Shown here: positions 46,432 through 55,000 of the stretch, in pieces | Numbering within the stretch: the stretch's first letter is position 1 | Layout: the number at the start of each line of letters is the position of its first letter | Origin: a virus | DNA length: 64,000 nt | IMG/VR virus record: IMGVR_UViG_3300025870_000008 | Span: 1 to 64,000 of that record | Reading direction: 5' to 3' (one strand) | Translations under genes and position numbers: made by a program | Notes under the pieces: generated by a model | What the model saw: the letters and a program-made list of their open reading frames with translations, nothing else | Database searches by the model: none | What the model was told of the DNA's origin: nothing

Positions 46432-47154
46432 ATGGCTAAAATTTGTTTTAAAAGTAAATCAATTTTTTTTCATGTTCCTAAAAATGCGGGAACATCACTG
46501 ACTGTATTTTTCGGTCGGTGTGGGTGGAATACATTTCGGTATTCTCCGATAGATGGACCTTCTGACACAATAAGTCCTGATTATAAATACTCGAAAGGTT
46601 GCTGTATTAGAGTTCGGGAAAACATGAAACAAATTGCAGCTCATAATGATTTAGAGAGAGAGCAGGGTAAAACTATCCCATACTTTGTAAAAAATATGAA
46701 TTCATCAGAACTTCAAATGGTAAAAAAAATCGACCATAATACTTGGGGTGATTTTTATAAATTTGCTTTTGTAAGAAACCCTTGGGATAGATTAATTTCG
46801 GCTTGGAAAAATAGAGTAACAAGCATACCCACTTTTGAAAAGTTTCTTGACTGTTTACCATTTGATAAAAGATTAACAGATATTTATTGGCATACTATGC
46901 CCCAGTATGATCATTTGTACGACGAACAAGGAAAACGATTGGTGCAAGATATATTTAAGTATGAAGAACTTGATGTGTATATGGACCACATTAAGTTAAA
47001 ATTAGCATTGCCAGATTTTTCTATTGATAAAAAATGGAATTCAAGCGGAGCAAGAAAGCGTTACTCAGAATATTATACTAAAACTGAACAAATTGAAAAA
47101 GTAGCAAAAATTTACGAAAAGGATATAAATCAATTTAATTATAAATACAGGTAA
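46432..47154 (+). CDS. sulfotransferase family protein
   Basis: 240 residues with both PAPS-binding elements of the carbohydrate sulfotransferase (Sulfotransfer_2-type) fold. The 5'-phosphosulfate loop is FHVPKNAGTSLT (residues 13-24) and the 3'-phosphate motif is FAFVRNPWDRLISAW (about 111-125). The C-terminal YTKTEQIEKVAKIYEKDINQ then FNYKY is also typical. Such enzymes move sulfate from PAPS to glycans or other hydroxyls. It lies alone among tail genes and may modify virion or host-surface glycans. With gmd it makes a second sugar-modifying gene in the structural block. Confidence 0.9.
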   Translation: MAKICFKSKSIFFHVPKNAGTSLTVFFGRCGWNTFRYSPIDGPSDTISPDYKYSKGCCIRVRENMKQIAAHNDLEREQGKTIPYFVKNMNSSELQMVKKIDHNTWGDFYKFAFVRNPWDRLISAWKNRVTSIPTFEKFLDCLPFDKRLTDIYWHTMPQYDHLYDEQGKRLVQDIFKYEELDVYMDHIKLKLALPDFSIDKKWNSSGARKRYSEYYTKTEQIEKVAKIYEKDINQFNYKYR

Positions 47155-47160
47155 AAGGTT

Positions 47161-48021
47161 ATGAAAATAAATGAAAAAAATATACTCTACTCGTTCTCTT
47201 TAAACTTAAATAAAGAAGTTGAAGAAGAAGTAGAAAAGAAAACTAAACGAAAAAATAAAGAAACTGGAAAAATGGAAGTGGTAACTTCTATCGAGAAGGT
47301 TAAAGTGGATAAGGAAATTCCTTATAGAATGGTAATCAAGAAGCCAAATAGAACGGAACTTGAAGAAGGGGATATGTTTTATAGTTTGGAGCTGAATAAG
47401 TTTATTAAAATGGGATTGCTTACGAAAGCGATGCTAGCTAAACAATACGGAAATCAAGGAGGAATATGGTCTGAAAAGGAGCAAAAGATATATGCTGAAT
47501 TATTATACAAAATGCATCAAAAGCAGTTAGAAGTTCAACAGTTTTCCATACTTGGAGAAAATAATAGTTTATCTAATAGACAAAAAGAAAAATTAAACGA
47601 GTCAATAAGAGATTTATCTTTCTTGAAAAGAGAGTTAACTGAATACGAAATGCTTCAAAACTCTTTGTTTGATCATACTGCGGATGTAAAAGCCAGAAAC
47701 CGAGCTATAATGTGGTATGTTTTAAATTTAAGTTACTTCCAAGAAGGCGAAGGCAAGGATAGGCCTTTTGAAAAAATGTTTGATGGGGATAATTTTGAAT
47801 CAAAATATGAATCCTATCAAGACAAGGAAGACTCAGAAAACGAATTGTACCAAAAGAGTATTGATAAAATTTCATCTATAGTTACAATATGGTATGTTAG
47901 TGGAAACCAAGATGCTGAAAGTATAGAGGCGATATTTGAAGAAATGAAAAACAACCTCAAGGAAGACGAATCTTCAGAGGAAAATTTAGAAGAGAATTTG
48001 GAAGAAGAAGCAAGTGGATAA
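47161..48021 (+). CDS. tail assembly protein in the chaperone position
   Basis: 286 residues, charged and helical (EEVEKKTKRKNKETGKMEVV, QKEKLNESIRDLSFLKRELT), with a very acidic end (SSEENLEENLEEEASG). Immediately upstream of another helical protein and the tape measure, the usual place of tail assembly chaperones. Its end overlaps the next frame by 8 nt. No family match. Confidence 0.78.
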   Translation: MKINEKNILYSFSLNLNKEVEEEVEKKTKRKNKETGKMEVVTSIEKVKVDKEIPYRMVIKKPNRTELEEGDMFYSLELNKFIKMGLLTKAMLAKQYGNQGGIWSEKEQKIYAELLYKMHQKQLEVQQFSILGENNSLSNRQKEKLNESIRDLSFLKRELTEYEMLQNSLFDHTADVKARNRAIMWYVLNLSYFQEGEGKDRPFEKMFDGDNFESKYESYQDKEDSENELYQKSIDKISSIVTIWYVSGNQDAESIEAIFEEMKNNLKEDESSEENLEENLEEEASG

Positions 48022-49003
48022 TAGAGAAGCATCTTTGTTGTTTCAAGAAATATGCGAAGGCTTCTCTGTTTCAAAAATAAATTCGAAAAAAATTTATGTA
48101 AAACATTTAACATTAAAAGAATTTAATATTGTTAACAGTATTTATGAAGATTATTATTCTAATGCTATAAAAAAAAACATTCCTAATAGTAAAGATTTGT
48201 TTGAAAGCTTAAAGGAAACAGGTCAATGGACAGAAAAAGACGAAGAGAATTTATCTAACCAAGAGTTGGAGATAAAAAATCTAAAGCAGACTTTAAAAAA
48301 AGTATTCAGAGGGTTTGAAAAAGAGTCTATATCAAAAAGATTAAAAGAACTTGAACCTGAATTTAAAGAATCTTTAAAGTTAAAGAAATCTTTTTTACGC
48401 GTTACGGCTGAACACTACGCTGAAAAAAAAAGCAACGAAGAGGTGTTAAGACTGTGCACATTTAAAGATGCAAAATTAGAAGAAAAATTATGGACAGAAG
48501 AAGAGTTTCAAGATTTAGATTATTTTGAATTAAATAGTTTTTTTAATTTGTACTCGCAAGCTATAGAAAAGTTTTCGGACAAAAATATAATGCAAACTTC
48601 TCTTTTTAGTTCTTTTAAAAATTTAACATCCATTTTTGATAAAGATTTGTCTAGTTTTTTTAATAAACCAGTATTGCAACTAAGTTTTTACCAAACTAAT
48701 TTACTGAATTACTCTAAAATGTTTCAGGCTATTTTTGAGAATAGAGAAATCCCTAAAGATATACAAGGAGATGCGGAAAAAATCATTAATTTCATAGAGG
48801 AAGCGGATGCCAAAAAAGATAAAGCCGAAAAGATAATTAAAAAATCTCAAGAATCAGATGGGTTTTCATTTGCAAAATTGTCAAACGAAGAGATGAAGGA
48901 ACTTGGTGTTGAAAAACCTAAAGGTAAAGATATTCACAAGTTAGCCCAAGAAAAAGGGGGGGAGTTAACCATGGAGGACTTCATGAAAATGCATAAAAAA
49001 TAG
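48014..49003 (+). CDS. tail assembly protein, second chaperone-position gene
   Basis: 329 residues from a GTG within the 8-nt overlap. The first half has IYVKHLTLKEFNIVNSIYED and basic helices. The end (GFSFAKLSNEEMKELGVEKP, then MEDFMKMHKK) is charged. It might also be reached by frameshift from the preceding frame, as with lambda gpG/gpGT, but no classic slippery heptamer was seen in the overlap. Precedes the tape measure. Confidence 0.72.
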   Translation: MDNREASLLFQEICEGFSVSKINSKKIYVKHLTLKEFNIVNSIYEDYYSNAIKKNIPNSKDLFESLKETGQWTEKDEENLSNQELEIKNLKQTLKKVFRGFEKESISKRLKELEPEFKESLKLKKSFLRVTAEHYAEKKSNEEVLRLCTFKDAKLEEKLWTEEEFQDLDYFELNSFFNLYSQAIEKFSDKNIMQTSLFSSFKNLTSIFDKDLSSFFNKPVLQLSFYQTNLLNYSKMFQAIFENREIPKDIQGDAEKIINFIEEADAKKDKAEKIIKKSQESDGFSFAKLSNEEMKELGVEKPKGKDIHKLAQEKGGELTMEDFMKMHKK

Positions 49004-49007
49004 TGTA
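49003..49007 (+). promoter_or_regulatory. candidate late promoter motif before the tape measure gene
   Basis: TAGTGTACTTAAAG, 23 nt before the ATG at 49031. AAAAGGA acts as Shine-Dalgarno. Confidence 0.4.
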
Positions 49008-49030
49008 CTTAAAGTTAAGGTAAAAGGAAA

Positions 49031-52000
49031 ATGAGCGTCATACAAATACCAACCAGTTCGACTGGGTTTAAAGAAAGCATTGTTAGAGATGCTAGAGCGG
49101 CTCAAGCTGCTGTAAATAGGATGCAAATGACACCTCAGTTGAACCCTAAAGGAATGGTTCAACCATTAGGTAAAATAACAAATGCTGCAAGCGAGTTTCA
49201 GAAATCAATGGATGCATCTGCAGCTCGTGTTTTTGCTTTCGGAGCGGCTGTTGGAGTAATTAATGGAATATCTGATGCTTTCAAGGGTATGGTGTTGGCT
49301 ACCGCTCAAGTTGAAAAATCCCTAAAGGATATTCAAGTTGTAATGGAAGTTTCTGACCAAGCAATGAGAAAGTTTGGAGACGGATTGTTTGATGTAGCTA
49401 GAAACACAGCAACATCTTTAAAAGATGTTGCGGAGTCGGCCACAGAATTAGCTAGGCAAGGTTTAAGTGCTGAAGAAACTTTAGCAAGGGTAAACTCAGC
49501 GTTAGTGTTAAGTAGGTTGTCGGGATTAGACGCCGTAAAGTCAACAGAAACTTTAACAGCAGCAATAAACTCGTTTAACAAAGAGGGTATCACTCACGAG
49601 CAAATTGTTAATAGAATGGCAAATGTTGATGCTGCTTTTGCTGTGTCATCAGCTGATTTAGCTGAGGCAATATCTAGAGCAGGAGCCGTTGCTCAGTCAT
49701 CTGGGGTTTCATTTAATGAATTGTCAGCGGTAATAACCGCTGTTCAACAAAGAACAGCTAGAGGAGGATCCGTAATAGGAAATGGATTCAAGAGTATATT
49801 TACTAGGATTAAAAGGAGCGGTGTTAGAGAATCTTTAGAAGAAATTGGGGTAGCAACAAAAAATTTAGACGGGTCTTTTCGTAGTGGAATGGATGTAATA
49901 TTAGATTATGCAGATGTATACAAGACTTTGTCAGATAGTCAGAAAGCTTATACATCTGAGCAATTAGCGGGAGTTTACCAAATTCAAAATCTACAAGCAT
50001 TGTTGCAAGATTTAAACAGTGGGTTCTCTATATATAATAAAGCTCTTGGAGTTGCGAATAATACAACAAATGAGGCCGTGCAAAGAAACGAACAATTAAA
50101 TACAACTTTAGACGCTTTATTTAAACAAACGACTTTAAGCTCTCAAGAGCTAGCAGCCTCAATTGGGGACTTAGCCCTATCTGGAAACTTTAAAGAAATT
50201 CTAAAATTCCTAGACAGTTTAGCTCAAAAACTAAATTCTCTTTTTTCAGACGAAGGAGGGTCTGATATAGCTAAAAATCTCATCAGGGGCATTGGTAGCT
50301 TTTTAACTGGGCCAGGAATGGTTATTTTAGGAGCTGCTTTTATAAAAATATTCGGGCTAGTAACAAAGTTCGCAAAAGAAGCCTTTGCGGATATACTAGG
50401 GTTAAATTCGGAAACTAAAAGACAACAATCTTTACAAGCCGCAATTGGGCAAATATTAAGTTCAAACGCTGGGATCTATCAAAAAATACTTGCGGCGGGA
50501 AGTAATACAGCGAAACAAGAGCAGATAATTTTAAACATTATAAAACAAGAAACAGCGGAACGTTTAAAACAAGAAGCTTTAATTAAGAGAATTTCGGCTG
50601 GATCAAGGCTAGCGGGGATTGGAGCTTCTGATGCTGGTTTTGTGCCTATGGGAAAAAGACCCTCTAGGAATCAAGGGAAGCGAGCACTAGGAATGGCTAG
50701 CGGTTTCTTGCCAGCTTTCGCTAGAGAATCCAGAGATATATACAAGGGAGTAGGGGGAGCTAGGAAAACCGACTCGCCAGTTTCAACAAAAATAAAAACG
50801 ACCCCTGGGAAGACCGAAGATGTTGTGGTAAATACTGGAGAATGGATAGTTAGAAACTATGAAGGGTCGGGGGCTGATGCTGTTTTTAATCGAAATATGG
50901 CAAAAGCATATGGGTTGCCAAATGGCTCTCAAAAAGTAAATGCAGCCTCTGGAATAATACCAAACTTTTCAAAAGGGGGATTTGGGTCTGGTAAAACAAT
51001 TAGCTATACCGCCAGACAACTTGGGGGGAGTGGCAATATGGGTGCAATATCAAAAATAAGTAAATACGCAGACTTAAGCGATAAGTTTACTGGAAAAGTA
51101 AAAATAGAAAGAATGCCGCAAAATAATTCGTATTTTGAAAAAAAGGCGGCCTTACTAAAAGATAAATTAATTCAGAGAGACTCAGGTCAAAAAGATGGAA
51201 GAGTAAAATATGCGGTCAATCAAGATTATAAAAAATTTTTAGAGCGAAGGTATAAAGGTTTGATAGACAACGGGGTTTACCGAGGAATTTTTACAAGTGC
51301 GGAAAATATAGCTAAACAGCCAGCGTATTCTGGTAAGCAGCCAGCGAAAACGAGGAACCTGTTTGCAAGTTTAGTGGCTAAATCAAAAGGGCTAGTCGGA
51401 GAAAGTAAGGGTAGGTTCTATTTAGCTGGTAAACCTGGTAGTCAGAAAGCGTCATACATAAAAGGAAACGATCCTTTTGATATAACTGTTGAGTCTATGA
51501 CATCAAAGGGTCAAAGAAGATTTAAAAAATACGAGCAAAAAACTAAAAACGAACAAAATATTACCGCAGTCCTTAAAAAGGGAGCTTCGTCGTTTTTAGA
51601 TAATTTAATAAATCGTCAACAAAAGTCTGGACGTCAAGCGATTGGGATAAAAGATGGTAATTTTCAGAATATTAACTTAACCCAAGGTTCGGCAGCTATG
51701 TTTAGAGGTGGGCTAAACATGCTAGTACCAAAAGATACAAAAATTAAGAATTCTCCATTAAAAAAAGACAAAGGATACACCATTCAAAAAAATCAAGACC
51801 CTGGGCAAGGGCAATTTGGTTTCTTGAATGCTTCGAGTGGTTATGTTCCTAATTTTGTTGACCGCAGAAATAAATATCAAAAAATAAAAGATGTTTTAGC
51901 TGACCCAGCTAATAAAAATATTAAATTTAATTCGCCAACTTTTAAAAAATTAAGCATTGAAACGGTTAAAAAAGGCATGGGTGGAGAATTTCAGAAGATG

Positions 52001-55000
52001 TGGTTGGAAAACTATTTCAAAAAAGGTCTATCGGGGGATTATAAAATGCTAATGAGAATGGGTTATGATCAAGACCAGCTTTTAAAACTAAGGAAGCATT
52101 ACACAAGAGGTGGAAAAATAAATATAAAAACTTTGTCCAAAGGTTTTATTCCAAACTTTGGTAAGACATTGGCAACAAGTCGTGGTGCTATAACCGCCCA
52201 GCAAATAAATAGATTAAAAGAGGGAAAGCTTATTAATAATAAAAAAACTGGAGAAAAACTTTATTTAAATCAATTTACTCCAGATGAGCAAACCGCAATT
52301 AAAACGTTTAAAGCTGCTAATAGTAAAGAAGCAATAGCTCAAAAAGAACAACGAGCAAAAAAGGCAAAAAATCAATTGAAAACGATTGACGCTTCAAGGC
52401 AAGCAACAATGCTTGTTGCTACAAAAAATTTCAGACAAAAAGTAGATACAACAACTCAGTCTGGAGAAAATAAAGTCCGACTAAAATATAGAGTAGAAGG
52501 AATCAAGGGTCAGAAAATAGGCGATCAAGAAACTGCATTAAGGAATAAAGCTGAAAAGTTTATGTTGAACCAAGCTCATTTAACCGCAATGAAAATGGCT
52601 GGAACTGGACAATTTGCGGCAAACACACCTATGCCTACTAAGGTTGCGAATGCTGGCAGTATAGGCTCTGCAGCTGGATCAATTTTTGAAACAGCTGTGC
52701 AATCAATTGGTAAGAACTCACTGTTTACTAAAAATAATGCAACATTTGACATTCAGGGATTTCCAGATAATTCATTAAAGAATTTATTTGGATATTATAG
52801 TCCTTTTGCGGACGCAAAAATCGGACTAACCCCAGGAACTAAAGCTGATTTTAATAAAAAACTGCTAAGTTTACCAGAGATTAAACAGAAAATCACAGGA
52901 AAACAAAGGAGAGAGCAGGGAGGAGTGGCTTTAAAATCTAGGAAGAATTTATCGAAAGGGTACATACCTAACTTTTCAAAATTTGCAGACTTCAGAGGTA
53001 CGAGCGGACTAGTGGGAGGTACGGCTTTAGCTGGTTTGTTTGCCGCAAACACCTATGAAGGAATGGGGGACGACCCTGGAACAGCAGCGTTAATGTCCTC
53101 GCTTATGTTTGGGGCGGGATCTTTTGGAGGTATTAAATCTGGAGATAAATTAAAAAGCATGTACGAAAATGATTATAAAAGATACAGCTCAACAATAGGC
53201 AATGTAACATATGATTTTTATAAAAAAGATCATTTAGAATACAATAAATTATCAAAAGATGTTAATCAGAGAATTAGAGCGGCAAACGAAAACTTGATAT
53301 CTGTTTTATCTGGAAGAACAGAAGGGGGAAATCTAGATGTATCAAATATAGAAAAAGAAATACAAGAGCTTAAAAAAGAAAAACAGGCTATAGATAAGAA
53401 ATATATTAAAAAAAGCGCTGGAGTTAAATCCGCTAGATTTAACCCAAGAATGATGTCGTTAATGAAAAAAAATGGAAGTAGGGGAAGACGTGGAAATATG
53501 TCTAAGGGTTATTTGCCAAACTATTCAAGTAAACCTTGGATGAGCAGCAAGCAGTTTGCGAGATTCAGCGGAAGTGTCGGTGGTTTTAACAAGCATGTAG
53601 TTCAATCAAAAGTGGGGTCTATAACAAGCTCACCATTGAGATCTCCTGGTAGAGATAAATTGTTTTCATTTTCTAGAAGAAGACAAAAAGAATCACTAGG
53701 AAATATAAAACAATATATAAACTCAGATTTTTTTAGATCTTTAGACCCAGATATACAATCAAGAGTTGTGAAGTTTTACAACAAAAGAATGTCTAGTTTT
53801 AAGACAAATCAGCAGCCTGAATACTTAAAGGACAATGCTAGATCTAATGCTAGAACAATGAACTTTGGAAGGGGGTATGTACCAAATTATGCAAACCCTT
53901 TAATGGATGCTCTATCTAGGGAAAAAGGAGCTTTAAGCGCTAGAGGTATTTCTTCTAGTGCTATTAGGGTAGAGCAGAGCTCTAAACTAAAAAGCTCGAT
54001 GAATCCAGAAGGTTTGGCTGTCACAAATAAAATAGATGAACCCTTGGGTGTTGACCAAGGCATATCAAGAGCGAAGAGAATAGGGGTAGACCCTAAAACT
54101 CATGGGGTGACACCAAATTTCGCCGTTTTCCCCGCGCTTATCCCGCTTTTAAAGCCGTTGGTAAGCGGTTTAAGTACTGCAGTTATGCTTGGAGTTGGGC
54201 CGCTACTAAAAGCTCTTAAAGGTACAGGTAAATTTGTTAAAAACCAAGGATCAAAAACTATAGGGGGGATGGGCGAAATGGGTGCAATGGAAATGGGTTT
54301 AATGTTTGGGGGTCCGATGATGGCGGAAATGTTGAAGAATGGTAGGGGTGAAGGACAATTGCCTGGATCTACAGGTGTAGCAACAGATACTCTAGAATAT
54401 GCATCAATGGGAGCCTTACTGGGCAAACGAGGAATGATTGCGGGTGCTGCTGGTGGTGCATTAGCAGGACTATCAAGAATGTCAGAAAGAGATCTTCAAG
54501 TAGAAGCATTTGAAAAAATAATAAAACAAAAAGAAAAATTAGATAAATCATTGCAAAATTCTCAAGCTATTCAAAATTATGCAACTGGAGTAGTTGGGTT
54601 AAACGAAGCTTTGAAAAAAGGAGATTTCGAGGGAGTTGCCAAGGCTCAAAATATGATTTATGAGGCTATGAGTAATGCAAGTGATCCAGAATTAATAAAG
54701 AAGTTTGGGGATTTACAAAATTCGTCAAAAACTGCTGAAGAAAAATTACAAGCTCTAAGTAAAGAAATGGATAATCTAGGAAAAAGAGCGAACAACTTAA
54801 AGGGTCTAATCGGAATTACTGAAGATTTGCCAACACAAAAAAGTTCTGGAGATGATTTAAGCCTAGGGGATAGAGCTCAGGAAGTCGCAACTCAGGTTGG
54901 AGCTAGGCTTTGGTCCGCGACTAAAGATGTAGTTGATTTAGAATTTGGTGGTATATTTGATAGAGCAAATAAAGCGGGAAATGAGGTCGCGGCGAGTAAT

